64,000 nucleotides of DNA from Malus domestica (GCF_042453785.1 NC_091674.1:29523501-29587500); one strand, 5' to 3'; counted from the stretch's first letter, positions 24,919 to 36,411 are shown. A program made the numbers and translations. The notes: generated by a model from the sequence alone, not told the origin.

Positions 24919-26940
24919 TCACCAATCCTTCCGGTTTACATGGAAATGCCCGTTTAAAAGATGATACAATAGAGCTTTCCTTCCCCATTTCCAAAACAAT
25001 GGTGCAAGAGTCCGCCGGCTCTTTTTAATTTGCTTTTCTGCAGGCAAAGATAGAAAGGAATGTGAATTTTTTTACGCTGCGCTAAATTAACTCCATACAG
25101 CGGAAGGAAAGAGAGAGAGAGTTCCTCACTTTTGTTTTGAACAGAGTACGTTTTCATTTGTGACTGCAATTTCGTAAGGCTGGATCCGAGAGCAGGCCAG
25201 TATTTATTTTGAATTTGAAGGACCTCCAGAACGGTTTGTAGGCCGGATCTGGAAGGTAAAGTGGTGTCCAATTCACATCCTGGACTTTCACCCAGCAATA
25301 CCTATCTCACAGATAGACAAATCAGAAACATATTTCGCATATCCAGATAGAAATGTATTTTGGTCTTTGCGTGATTTGTATGAAATGGTTACCTTGATTA
25401 CTGCAGTAGCAGAAGACGATATTGAACGGAGATTGTAACTGCAAAAAGCAACATTATCCAATTAAATTTTCTCAGGTTAGATACATATATGTAGCAAGGT
25501 GTGATCCACTAAGAGAGAAGAAATTAAAAAAAAAAACGAATCACAAACCCGCCCTCAAGAATAACAAGCATCTTTCCTCCAGACAAGTCAGACAACATGT
25601 GTGTCATCTTTTCATAGCCCGCAGGAGTAACCTACAACAACAAAATCATTAAAACGTAAGACACACTAAGAGAATACAAGTCCAGCAATGTGCTCGTCTG
25701 CAATGAAATGACTAAGTCCTTACATCACAGCATCCCAGTGGATCACCTCGTGCTGCATCAAATCCTGCTGATATGATGGTGAAATCGGGAGCAAACTCAG
25801 AAGCTGTAAAAATTTCAGAAATCGCTTATATCAGAGAATCAAATCCAAACCGTCGCAATTGTCTAAAGAAAACATTAGGTATTCACGAGGACATATGTCC
25901 CAAAACGGACAGAATAGTTAAATAGCAAAGTTCCCTGTTATCATTATGATACAAGTTTCGTGTTAGGAAATAACAACCTATAGGAAGCACAACATGCTGA
26001 AATGCATATATGTAATCATTGTCACCAACTCCACCACAACTCCATGGAACGTTCACACAGTATCCTTCAGCCCCCATGGTTCCAACCTGAAATAGTAATC
26101 ACGTAATCCCATTAGATATAGTCCAAAATATTATAGAATAATATGAAACTGAAAAGGAAAACAAAAACCAATTGCAATCAGTTTAGTACCTCGTCAGCAG
26201 CTCCAGTGCCAGGATAAAACTTCCCTCCTTCATGTCTATGTAAGGATATATACAAGACCTAGAAAATGAGCTCAACTTATCAGCACTAAAATCTAAATAA
26301 ATGCATAACGCAAACAGACTGGACATTCCAGTTACGGTTTTAAATACAAGGTTGCTCACCGATTTGTTCTGATCAAATATTTCTTGTGTGCCATTCCCGT
26401 GATGAACATCCTGCAGGTTTTATTGATTACTATTTCAGGTTTGAACATATCTACATATAAGCAGCTCACAAAACACTGTAATGAGATAAATACATTAGGG
26501 TATAAACCTTACCCAATCAACGATTAGCACTTTCTTAGCACCAGAAACCTGACCTGCTAATGCAGCAACTGCTGCATTATTGTGGAGGCAAAACCCCATA
26601 GCCTGTCTTACACCAGCATGATGACCAGGAGGCCTAACCTGAGTCATCCAGTAATGTGCGTAACTTTAATAAGAACTGTGATTTTCAAAGAGTTCTCATT
26701 ACATCGATAATTCTGAAACAGACGAAGTAAGAGAAAGGTTATGTACAAGGGCAAAACCATTTTTGGCACGTCCAGAAACAATTGCTTTAGCAAGATCAGC
26801 ACATAAACCTGCTGCAAGTCTAGCAGCACGTGCTGAATGTTCATTGGCATATGTGTCAGGGGTGAAATAACTGCCAACAATACATAATTTATCAATTAAA
26901 AGACAACATCAATAAATCATACTATCACAAATGCAATCTC

Positions 26941-26980
<40 letters not shown>

Positions 26981-29195
26981 GCAAATAAACATACCTTGAA
27001 AACATATGGCCTGTATGGTCAACTGATTCAATATGCTCCAAAGAATGGACCTTTATTTTAAAAAAGGAAAAAATAGAGCCAACAATTACAAAATCATAGA
27101 CCAAGGGAGACGATAAATATTATAACTGTCATTTGTTTCCTTTTACCATTAACTAGCCACACAAAGTCCTCGTCTTTAGCATCTTGACAATGCAGAAAAA
27201 GGTTTGTTATGAAATGAACTACAAACCCCCTCCGAAATCAGGACTCAACTTACAAAGATCCAATTTCCTTAGTCGTTCACAGACAAAATGGCAACAGGTC
27301 AGATGTTTGATGAATGGTTACTTACCATCTGAAGTTCTTCGCGAGTGATTTCTCTAGCAGGAATTGGATGGCACCTTCCTGGAAATATACCTGCATAGGT
27401 TGAATTTTCCCATTGTGTATCAGTTTAAAACAAAATAACACCAACATCCATTACTAGACAAAGTACTAACAGCACGCCAGAATACAAGCTCTCAATAGCA
27501 ACAATTGACATGCAAAAAGAACTTCAGTGAAGGTAAATACCAGCTGTAGCAAGGCTAGCAGCAATGGCTCGAATACGATCTGGTCTTTCTGGGTGCGGAT
27601 GTGAGTTCATTTGAACCTACTCTAGCATAACAACCACCAGAAAAGAAAAATAAAAGTATTACACAAACAGAAATGAGCAGTTTCCAACTTACCACATTAG
27701 TGTCACAAAATAAATGTATATTAAACGATTTAGCAAATTTATAGTACTTTAATATTACTGCAGTTTGGGTTTTTACATAAGGATAGACATGAAACTTCTT
27801 GTAAAACTGCTTTGTAGATCTCCACTTAAGTTATATGTAATGAAGAAAGAACACCTATTTGCATCTAAACAACACACAGACAAAAAAGAACAATAAATGA
27901 GAACTAACAAAGAGTATGAGGAAGACATGTATTGCAGCAACACCATACTTCTGAATGTAGCAACATTCTCTCATCGAAACCTACAGCAGTGGAACTCTTT
28001 GACGCTGAATCTTGGGAGCCTGCATTTACCAGAAAAATATAATTAAAAACCAAAACAACACATTAACGCCATAGTGATACAAATTTGGAAGTTTACCAAA
28101 ATTCATCATCATTCATCAGTTTTGACAGACACAGACTTAGAGTGATACTATGCTAATATGCAATGCACCAAGTCACGACAGACACACTTAGAGTGATACT
28201 GAAACATATCACACCAAACGACCCACCCACAAACAAATATACTTGTAGATCAAAATGATGAAAACTTTTGCTGCTATATCTGGAACCAATATTCAAACTT
28301 AAAGAGGCAACAATAATGATTCATCCCAAACAATAACATTAGCTAGGCAATAAGACAATGAAAAATCTCAAAAGATTATTCTTGCGAGAAATTTTCAAAC
28401 ATTGACACACCAACCATTTGAAATAAACTCAATAGTCATCATGTACCGACCTTTGTGTCTTTCTCTAGTGTCAGACATAGTCTCAGTGGGGCTTGAATCA
28501 AAGGCAGATGCGAAACACCCCTGCCTCAAGATACCAGATTCTCTATGTTCTCGACATACCTGCACAGTAATAACAGCTATGCCTCCTTACATGCAGACAG
28601 ATGATATATCAAAGGCAGAATAGTACGAATGGGAAGAACATACATCACAATGATCAATATCACCAAGATTGGGCATTGTACAGTTGGTGCAGAACCATTT
28701 CATTACTTCTACATGCTGTTGGAAGGGATCCCAATCGCTATCATCATCCTCGTCATCGAGGTCTTGGTTGTACATGTCTTCTAATGTCATTTCCATTTGC
28801 TCTGCTGCCTTTTTCTACAAAACAATAAATTTCAATCTCTAAACACAATCATTACACGCTATATAAAGCACGAAAACTGTTCCAAGCAACTACATTCTCG
28901 AATGTGAGTCATATATCGAAGTGCCACTGCCACTTACACTTAAAACATCAGTTGGTGCATCTTTTCCAGATACTCCTACATCTCCTTCCCCACAATTTTC
29001 CTCACGACACGGTCTAGATTTCGTTCCGTGAGAGCCCGAGCTTCCACATCTCCCATTAGAGCCTTGACATTGAGCTTGGTTGTTTGGTTTGTGAAGACTT
29101 TTCTCGGCCGCCCCATTTGCTAAACGACCCATTGAAAGTGCTTCTGGTGCTAAGTTGTTTTCTGAGCTTACATGGGCACTTTCAGCCACAATCAT
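24919..29195 (-). CDS. HDA15: Class II histone deacetylase with RanBP2 zinc finger (HDA15)
   Basis: HDA15 removes acetyl groups from histones and in Arabidopsis works with PIF and other factors to repress light- and growth-related genes. I read 17 exons, in transcript order: 29195-28938, 28814-28644, 28559-28451, 28019-27949, 27616-27541, 27390-27326, 27050-26995, 26870-26747, 26638-26513, 26410-26360, 26258-26190, 26086-25978, 25803-25724, 25631-25549, 25438-25393, 25301-25130, 25037-24919. Phases add up to 594 residues. The C4 finger is Cys128/Cys131...Cys142/Cys145 (WFCTNC...HCDVC). The deacetylase domain shows RPPGHHAG (312-319), zinc ligands Asp353 and His355 in DWDVHHGNG, Asp444 in SAGFDAA, and catalytic Tyr484 in EGGYNL. 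The frame is open upstream to a TTG at 29213, but the first ATG is 29195. It looks intact. Confidence 0.95.
26943..26977. repeat. GA microsatellite in an HDA15 intron
   Basis: About 17 GA units lie just 17 bases beyond the donor of exon 7 (low end 26995). On the transcribed strand this is a CT-rich tract directly after the donor. Confidence 0.9.
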
Positions 29196-29848
29196 TCCTT
29201 TAAAAATTCCCAAAAAAGTTTAAAAATTTCATCCATTTTTCCATGTAACAAAATTATATTTCACATCTTGCATAATTTACCGTTTCAAATTTAAAAAATT
29301 TCGATCATTGTCTTAAAAAAAAAACGCAACTGTAGCAGAGATACTTCAAGATTTGAACTCTGTACTATACAGTAATATTGATTGTGGGTGTGAAAAAACC
29401 CTAGATTGTACTGAACGCGGATATACATATATATATATATATACATGCATATATGTATAGGTCTGTGAAATATACGAATGAAAGGAGGAAGAAGGAGGAG
29501 ATGGAGTGCTAACGTTACCTGGGGTAGGACAGCTTGGGGATCTTACTGTATCAGCAAATTCCGAAGGGAAAGCAGAAGCTCAGAAGCCCAGTAGGTTGCG
29601 AGCTATGAACTATCCGATTGACTGTTTTTTTTTTTGCAATTATACCCTTATAGTTTATTATTTTCAATTATTTTTCTCAGAAAAGTTGTGTGTTTTTCAT
29701 TATATGCCTAGTCAATGGTTTGCGGACTCTATTTCTAGCTAGGATTTTTGGTTGAGTTTGAAAGTTCAGATTCTACTTTCACTAAAACTTTTTTCAGTTA
29801 TTTTAAAAGCACTTATAAACATGCACACATCTTTGTGGCATCCAAATT
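29196..29848 (-). promoter_or_regulatory. Promoter and leader of HDA15
   Basis: AT-rich DNA upstream of the HDA15 start, with an AT-rich tract at about 29424-29458. On the minus strand CTACCCCAG followed by GTAACG near 29517 could be a leader donor site. The LTR element begins at 29849, so the native promoter may be limited to about 650 bases. Confidence 0.35.
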
Positions 29849-30180
29849 TGTTGATGCACAAAATCAGAGGTCTTGGAATAACGTAAATCCAACCGTAAAT
29901 CTGCAAGTAATGTAAATAACACAAGATGTATCGTGGTTCACCCCAAAGTTCAGGCTACGTCCCCACACTAATATTGTATTTCTAAGGAAGAGAGAGCTCT
30001 GAGAGGATGAGAGGGCCTAGGAATTGGCATCCCCTAATTGTGAGGGTGAGGAGTCCTTTTATAGAACAAAGGCTCCTCACTTATTATATATTTGCTCATT
30101 TCTTTATTACATAATTACATTTAAGTCCCATGAGTATTGTACGAGATCTAAATACGAAGGCCCTAAATATGGTATAAACA
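29849..30180 (-). repeat. 3' LTR of the 29.8-33.4 kb element
   Basis: 332 bases, TG...CA ends on the + strand. It includes GAGTCCTTTTATAGAACAAA, variants of which recur in the array just inside the element. Confidence 0.88.
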
Positions 30181-30384
30181 GTAGTCCCCCAAGTCTTCAG
30201 TCAAGAGAGTCTTTTGGTTGGAGACTTGAAATTCAGTCCATGTGTGGGCCGAAGTAACTAGATGTTGTCTTGAACTGATGCTCGATATGAGGCGGTGCTC
30301 AATCTGAAATGATACTCAACTAGAAGTAGCACATGCTGCGAGACTGCTCGGCTCGTGGCTTATGTTGCCCTGGTTGGCTCGGCT

Positions 30385-31400
30385 TGTGGCATTGAAGGTA
30401 AGGGAGTCCCTTTTATAGAATAAGGGCTCGCTCCTCAATACATGAATGATAGGCTAGAGTTGATGCTCTCTAATGATGGTGAGGGAGTCCCTTTTATAGA
30501 ATAATGACTCATTCCTCAATACATAAGTGATGGGTGCTTTCTAATGAAAGTGAGGGAATCCCTTTTATAGAATAAGGGCTCGATCCTCAGTACATAAATA
30601 ATGGGCTAAGTCCCCCAGGTATTTTTCATGAGGCCCAGTTGAGGACCAATATATAGTACATAATGTAGTCCCCCAAGTCTTCGGTCAATAAAGTCTGTTG
30701 GCTGGAGACTTCAGATTGAATCTATGTATGGACCGAAATGGCAGTTGTTCGGAAGCGGTATTTGTATATCCTACACTGAAGCTTTGTAGGTGAAGCTTTG
30801 CAAGTGAAGCTTTGAAGCTGGAGCTCTGTAAATGAAGCTTTTGAAGCTAGAGCTTTGTAAATGAAGTTTTTGAACCTAGAGCTCTGTAAATGAAGCTTTT
30901 GAAGCTAGAGCTTTGTAAATGAAGCTTTTGAAGCTAGAGCTTTTGTAAATAAAGCTTTTGAAGCTGGAACTCTGTAAATGAAGCTTTTGAAGCTAAAGCT
31001 CTGTAAATGAAGCTTTTGAAGCTAGAGCTTTTGTAAATGAAGCTTTTGAAGCTGATTGACATGAGTGATGCTCATGAATGTTTATGTTGATTGATATGAG
31101 TGATGCTCATAGATGTTGACATGAGTGATGCTCATGAATATTTATGTATGATTGATATGAGTAATGCTCATGAATGTTTATGTATGATTGACATGAGTAA
31201 TGCTCATGTATAATTTGGGAGTACTGGACGTACTTTTGATCACCTGGTTGGTGGTAATAGCGGCAGGTTGCCGAATAATTTTGGAGTACTGGGCGTACTT
31301 TTGATCACCTGGTTGGTGGTAATAGCGGCATGTTATCGAATAATTGTGGAGTACTGGGCGTACTTTTGATCACCTAGTTGGAGGTATTTTGGGCTTATGG
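30385..31400. repeat. Four consecutive minisatellite arrays inside the LTR element
   Basis: Array A, about 30385-30615: three units of roughly 80-110 bases built on AGTCCCTTTTATAGAATAA. Array B, about 30775-31055: around nine units of 29-30 bases with AAATGAAGCTTTTGAAGCTA. Array C, about 31055-31205: five units with GACATGAGTGATGCTCATGA. Array D, about 31212-31395: nearly three 65-base units with GGAGTACTGGGCGTACTTTT. All lie next to the polypurine tract end of the element. Confidence 0.85.
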
Positions 31401-31942
31401 ACCTTCGCCCTCTACACAACATTCAGCCCATTTATTTTGGGCTTTGTCGTTTTTTTTAATTACCCTCTGATGGGGTTATACAGATGTCTCCGAAAAATAA
31501 GAAAAATAAATTACATCATACAAAAACAATAAAAGCAAATCACATCATTCTGGTGGGGTGTTTATTCCTTGTTTTTGCTTTCTCTTTTGCTTTCTGCTTT
31601 GCTTTTTTTTCCTCTTTTGCTTTTTTCTTTTCCGTTGTCCGCCATGTGCTCCCCCATGATTCTCCCTTCCGTTCAAATGATTCTCCTCGCTGGCCTCCAC
31701 ATGCACGTTCATCTCCCTCACATGCAGCTCCCCACCTTCGGTCCTCTGCCCGAGGTACATCTTTTCTCTGTGTGTGATTGAAAGCATCTGAATCTGGCCT
31801 GAGAAAACTCAAATAATAATATCTCTTTATCGGACAAAATACCGATGAGGATCTGGAAACGAAAGGTGCCATGTCTCTTTCTCATGTACCTTTATCAGAC
31901 GACAGCAGAGATATGCATCTTGTAGCAACAGGATGAGGAGTT

Positions 31943-32038
31943 GAGGACGAAGATGACGAACGACGTCGCCAGAGTAAGCTCGAAGAAGCTTTCGAAATCA
32001 AGTCATTCAAGCGCATACTCAGCGCCTACCTCAACTAC
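31943..32038 (+). pseudogene. Fragment resembling the N-terminus of a carnosine N-methyltransferase-like protein
   Basis: Read on the + strand, this 96-base piece encodes an acidic-basic stretch followed by KLEEAFEIKSFKRILSAYLN, which resembles the N-terminal region of plant carnosine N-methyltransferase-like (N2227 family) proteins as I remember them. After that the similarity stops. It is antisense to the retroelement. The assignment rests on about 30 residues and is tentative. Confidence 0.4.
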
Positions 32039-32089
32039 TCACCACCACCCGTGGTGCAACTCAACCACCGCCATGATCCTCCAAATCCT

Positions 32090-32287
32090 TCAAATCACAT
32101 CCTTGTTCTGCTTCTTGATCTCCATGGGTAGGTCCAGCAAAGATCTGACCACTGATTTCATCTCCGACATCAGAGCCGGTGGGATTATGTGGCTCGCTGG
32201 CCTGAAGCATCCCCATGTCTCTGATGTTTCCCTTAGCTTCTTGTACTCTTCTGCATCTGAATAAATTTTCAGATCAATGGCTGGTAT
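32090..32287 (-). pseudogene. Captured fragment of a 2-oxoglutarate-dependent dioxygenase (DAO-like)
   Basis: On the minus strand the frame starts IPAIDLK, continues EEYKKLRETSETWGCFR and SEMKSVVRSLLDLP, and stops after KNQ/KDVI-like residues at 32090. This is the N-terminal (DIOX_N) part of a plant 2-oxoglutarate dioxygenase, most like the auxin-oxidising DAO group. The Fe- and 2OG-binding C-terminal half is missing, and where NHG/NHK is expected there is SHI. It lies in the same orientation as the retroelement and is a non-functional fragment. Confidence 0.7.
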
Positions 32288-32306
32288 TGTCCTGCAATCT
32301 TACATA

Positions 32307-32663
32307 TTATAAGTGATGAGCCAGAGAGTTGGCTAATCCCACCACGATCCCCATCTTCACCTGACCCCTATTCGGACTTTGCTGGCCGGAAAATCTCCTC
32401 GATAAATCTTCGCCGTTCATCATCGCTTTCCCGACGGTTGCAGTGGTTACGGAACCTTCCATCTTATCTAGCTCTTCTTCTTGTATAAAACCCTTTGAAC
32501 TCTCTATGTTTTTGCGAAGTTCTGATGCAAAGTACAACACAAGTTGGTTTTGGGAGAAAACGCAGGAGATTTGACCGGAGACGATGCAGGGGATTGAGCC
32601 CCCGTCGAGGCCACCGAGAGGGATGCCATTAGGACCCAAAACAACGTCGCTGAATTGAGCCAT
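32307..32663 (-). other. Open frame of 118 codons inside the LTR element, not recognised
   Basis: The frame begins MAQFSDVVLGPNGIPLGG and ends near RGQVKMGIVVGLA. Composition is ordinary for a gene rather than AT-rich junk, and it lies between two captured gene pieces in the same orientation. It may be a third captured fragment, but I do not recognise its source. Confidence 0.35.
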
Positions 32664-32713
32664 TTGTAGAGAGAGAAACTCAAACAGAGATTTAAAGGGA
32701 GAAATAGAGGAAT

Positions 32714-32900
32714 CTAGTGAGGGTAAGAGTTGAGAGGCGAGATGCTGATGGTGTTTGGATCAAAGGTGATTTCTGACATGCTTGTGGTCTTCTTCATCGG
32801 AGGCCTTGGTCTCTTCCCTAACAACATTCTTCTCTTCTCTGCTGAGATTTCTAGCAACTCCAAAAGGCTACAACTGCAATTCTCTCTAAAATCTAGAGAG
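32714..32900 (-). pseudogene. Captured 5' piece of an FLZ (FCS-like zinc finger, DUF581) gene
   Basis: On the minus strand the frame contains MLLGKRPRPPMKKTTSMSEI (from 32827 downwards), the conserved N-terminal signature of plant FLZ proteins, which act as SnRK1 kinase adaptors. The sequence stops after about 37 residues and the C-terminal FLZ finger is absent. A pyrimidine/purine-rich leader-like stretch precedes it, so a 5' UTR may have been carried too. Same orientation as the retroelement. Confidence 0.7.
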
Positions 32901-33113
32901 AGAAAGAAGTAAGATGGATAGACATAGAGGAGGAGGGAATGTGGCTGTATTTCATCGATGCCGCTGTGAACGGGAGCTGAAGCGGAAGATCTGGGTTTTG
33001 CAGTGACTGTGCAGGTGTTTGGTTCTTGGGTTTTTGCAGATTCACAGTGGAGGTGAAAAAATGAAAGAGAACTGACACAACTTTTCGTATCGATTCCCAT
33101 AGACAGCGCCAAA

Positions 33114-33443
33114 TGTTGATGCACAAAACTGGAGGTCTTGGAACAACGTAAATCCGACCGTGAATCTGCAAGTAATGTAAATAACACAAGATGTATCGTG
33201 GTTCACTCGAAGGTTCGGGCTATGTCCACACTGATATTGTATTTCTAAGGGAGAGAGAGATTTGAGAGGATGAGAGGGCCTAAGAATTGGCCTCCCCTAA
33301 TTATGAGGGTGATGAGTCCTTTTATAGACAAGGGCTCCTCAGTTATTACATATTTGCCCATTCCTTTATTACATAATTACATTTAAGTCCCCTGAGTATT
33401 TGTACGAGATCTAAATACGGAGGCCCTAAATATGGTATAAACA
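33114..33443 (-). repeat. 5' LTR of the 29.8-33.4 kb element
   Basis: 330 bases, TG...CA ends. In the element's orientation it is followed immediately by the GGCGCTGTCTATGGGAA primer-binding site. Confidence 0.88.
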
Positions 33444-33724
33444 AAACTAATAATGTGATATTATGAGTATTAGCATTCTCATATAGCTTTTGAGCTGACA
33501 TACCAAATGTGTAACGAAGAAGAGATTTGCATGTAACATGGATGTCAAAGTGGTCATATCCCAAATCAACCATACAACGTCATTTAAGAAAGAGCAAGTG
33601 ACGACACGTGATAAATGAAGTCTTTGTTTCGTGCAAGATACACATACACAAGCAAGTAATGTGGATGTCAAGGTGGTTAGTATAACACAAGGCTGATACC
33701 ATTTATATTCAAATTTACTAACAA
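33444..33724. other. Short spacer between LTR element and SINE
   Basis: AT-rich DNA in which GTGGATGTCAAGGTGGTTAG (33661) echoes CATGGATGTCAAAGTGGTCA (33538), a partial internal repeat. No gene was seen. Confidence 0.4.
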
Positions 33725-33942
33725 AAAGTTTAGGGTTACTCTCACCACCAACGTCAAGACATACCCACAACTCGAGCCAGGAGGATTTACACTTGGCATC
33801 TAGCAGCCAGTTGCCACCAATATAGATTTACATAGGAATTTACAGATTGCGTGCCAACGATGATTGCTAGCAACGGAACTCGAACTTTGGTAGGGCGACA
33901 CACAAGATAGGGACCTTACCAACTAAGACAACCCTCGTTGGC
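33725..33942 (-). mobile_element. tRNA-derived SINE with target-site duplication
   Basis: On the minus strand the element starts GCCAACGAGGGTTGTCTTAG. GTCTTAGTTGGTAAGG fits a polymerase III A box and AAAGTTCGAGTTCC a B box at the right spacing. It ends in a short T-rich tail. The 12-base ATTTACTAACAA (33713-33724) and ATTTACTAATAA (33943-33954) flank it with one mismatch, as expected for LINE-driven insertion. Total length is about 218 bases. The family was not identified. Confidence 0.8.
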
Positions 33943-36411
33943 ATTTACTAATAATGAATTCTTCTTGAAGTAATGATGGAATTATATATATCTGCAAAAA
34001 AAAAATTGTATAAAAGAGAATATGAAAGTCATTATCCATAAGATCTTCAACATCGTTTTTCAGATCTCACACTCAGGAGCTTACGGATCGAAAAATTTAG
34101 ACCGTTTGAAAGAAAGAGATTTACGTTAGAGAGACATATGTATAAGGTATGATCGCAAAATTTAAATTAAACAGTCAAGATTTCTCAATCGGTGAGATCC
34201 AGAGAGAATCTCCTTTCCAAATTGAGAGGATCTGCCAGCGTGACCAGATCCACAGAGATAAAAAAATGAACCTTGTGTCCTGATTGGAAGATGTACCGTC
34301 ACCATCTTTATTGGCTCTTTTTTTTCCCCAAAACAAGGTCACATACACGAGTGCATGGTGGTGATGTGTCCAGACAATACATGCACAAGGCCCATGCTCC
34401 TCATCATCATGTGGCTCAGGTTACCATTGCTCAACATTAGTCCCACCGACTATGATGACCTAACCTGCGAATCCTCGTTAGCTAGGTTGTGTGCCCGATG
34501 ATAATTTATATGGTACTTATACATTGTTACAGAATATCTTATTTTAATAAAACGAGACTATTTGGACAAACCAAACTTACACATTTTATCTTATTGACAT
34601 AAAATGCTAACATAGATGTACACTATGCCATGTAAGTCTTTATTCATGTGCCCACCTCCTTCATTCAACTTCCAATAAATTAACGTAGTTTAAAATATCG
34701 TTCTAAAAATAAAAAAAATAAAAAAACTTTTAAGGCACTAGGTTTATTTGGCATTGATGATATTCCACAAGGATGAAAATGAAGGATTAACTCTATGGAA
34801 AATTACAATTAGCATCATATTTCAAAAGGAAGTATAACAAAGAGTTGAAATGCCTTTCTTTTTGGTCTTTGAAAGAATGAACTGTGTGGCAACTAGCTGC
34901 TTTTAGAAAAAAAAAAAAACCAGAGGGATTCAATAACAATTCTATTGGAAGATATGATGAAAGTACCAAAATTTTATAATATCCAAATAAGAAATGAAAG
35001 TCGGTACAGATAGTTCATATTAACATTGAAAAATGAAAGAAAAATGAAGAAATAAGTGATTTTCAGAGGCGAATAGCTCGAAAAAATACACCAAATACTC
35101 GTCCTAAATTCCTAATCATGCCAACAAAGAAGCATAACAATGCATCTTCTGAAAACGTAGAGCCTTCCTCTTCCTTCTTTAAGAAACCCGCAACCCCGCT
35201 TCGACGAAAACCTTCTTTTCGAGGCTTCAACGGTGTTGGTATCGCTACTCTTCATCTCCATCTCTCTATTTCCAGAAAACTCTTTGAATTAGTTCTATGG
35301 CTCTTTCAGGTCAGTAGCTCTTCTGGGTGAGCTATTTTTGGATACAGGAAGGAAGGTTTCTTATAGGGAGGAAGGAAGGTTTCTTATAGGGAGAAGATAG
35401 TGTGGGATCCAGCCAGACCCAATTTGGGGGGTCCCAAAAAAAGGTATGAATAGATAATTAGTGGCTCTATTACTGGTCAGTAGTCAATAGTCATGCACCT
35501 TGGTCCTTTGGGGCCCTACTCTCTGGGCATGCCAAAGTGCCAACCTAGAAATAGAGAGATACACTAACTAGGTCACGTAGGAACTCCAATCACAAGAGTG
35601 TTAATGAATGATTCACTTTGGATCTCTGTGTTTAGAGCTCTGCATCATTCAATTTCAATAATACAATATTTATTAGTCTATTTTACTTGTTCACTACACA
35701 AAAATTCAAAAACTTAAACGGCTTGAACCACTTTCTCTTTCTTGAACGGTCCAGATCTCTTGGTTTGCAGGCTTCAGACACAAAGATTCAAAGTTAATCT
35801 CATTCTGTTAATGGCGAGAATGAGATACAGCTAGTAATAAGTGATATGTTCCTCTATTCCTATTTGAGTGATGAGAGAGGTAGAGAGAGGAGAATACACA
35901 ACTCATTGCTCGCATGATAGAAATTATTCTGTTTTAAAAGAAAAATATTCGGTTTCTTATATGTAACTGTAAGAAGCCGTTTCTCCTGGATCAAACTTAG
36001 TGTTAAGTACCACAATTAGCCCCAATTATAAGTTTTTAATTGATAACTTAGGCACTTTTGAACACCCTAAACTAAAACATGGATGAAATTGTGAACGAAC
36101 CAAACCCTACATGGCAAATTGGCAAAGGACCCACCCAGCTTCTCTTTTCTTTTCTGCTTTCTAATCATCAGAGGACCAGTTGAGTTTTATAACTTGTGTG
36201 GCCTGGATAATTGACAATTGAGAAGACTTGAACCAACAACCACAATATCATCAGACAACAAAAGCGACATAGCTGTATGGAACGGTCGGGGGCCAGTGCG
36301 CACGTGATATTCACCAGAGTGATATGGTCACTGTCCGTGACATGGAAGACAAACTCAAAGGTTTTACTCAAGGGTCACATTTTTTGTTAGGTCGAACAAC
36401 TATATCTTGAG
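33943..36411. other. Gene-poor intergenic DNA
   Basis: Mostly AT-rich. A small frame at 35118-35330 begins with a Ser/Lys-rich stretch and a plausible donor (GTTG/GTATCG) near 35238, but nothing recognisable follows. A 33-base unit with GGAAGGTTTCTTATAGGGAG is repeated twice at about 35348-35400. No supported gene. Confidence 0.4.

Larger units (their letters stand above)
29849..33443 (-). mobile_element. Non-autonomous LTR retrotransposon (Gypsy-like LARD) with host gene fragments
   Basis: Two direct repeats of about 330 bases (29849-30180 and 33114-33443) begin TGTTGATGCACAAAA and end GGTATAAACA on the + strand. They are flanked by AAATT (29844-29848) and AAACT (33444-33448), a nearly intact 5-bp target duplication. 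The element reads on the minus strand: directly after the 33.1-kb LTR comes TTTGGCGCTGTCTATGGGAA, a primer-binding site of a kind common in plant Gypsy elements, and directly before the 29.8-kb LTR comes the purine-rich ACTTGGGGGACTAC. The 2.9-kb interior has no gag, protease, reverse transcriptase or integrase. It carries minisatellite arrays at one end and pieces of ordinary genes at the other. The LTRs differ at very roughly 25-30 positions by eye, so the insertion is not recent. Confidence 0.88.

Noticed and set aside
28587-28796. Separate small zinc-finger gene on the minus strand
   Set aside because: It is exon 2 of HDA15 read through into intron 2; the spliced form is in phase with the rest of the gene.
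31484-31872. Overlapping 80-110 codon frames on both strands
   Set aside because: Low-complexity Phe/Ser or Lys/Glu translation of a T-rich stretch inside the retroelement.
33880-33942. Possible tRNA gene on the minus strand
   Set aside because: A and B boxes are present, but the cloverleaf is not complete and the unit continues about 150 bases to a T-rich tail with a target duplication, so it is a SINE.
35118-35330. 70-codon frame starting with a Ser/Lys-rich stretch
   Set aside because: A donor-like site is present, but no following exon and no family similarity could be found.
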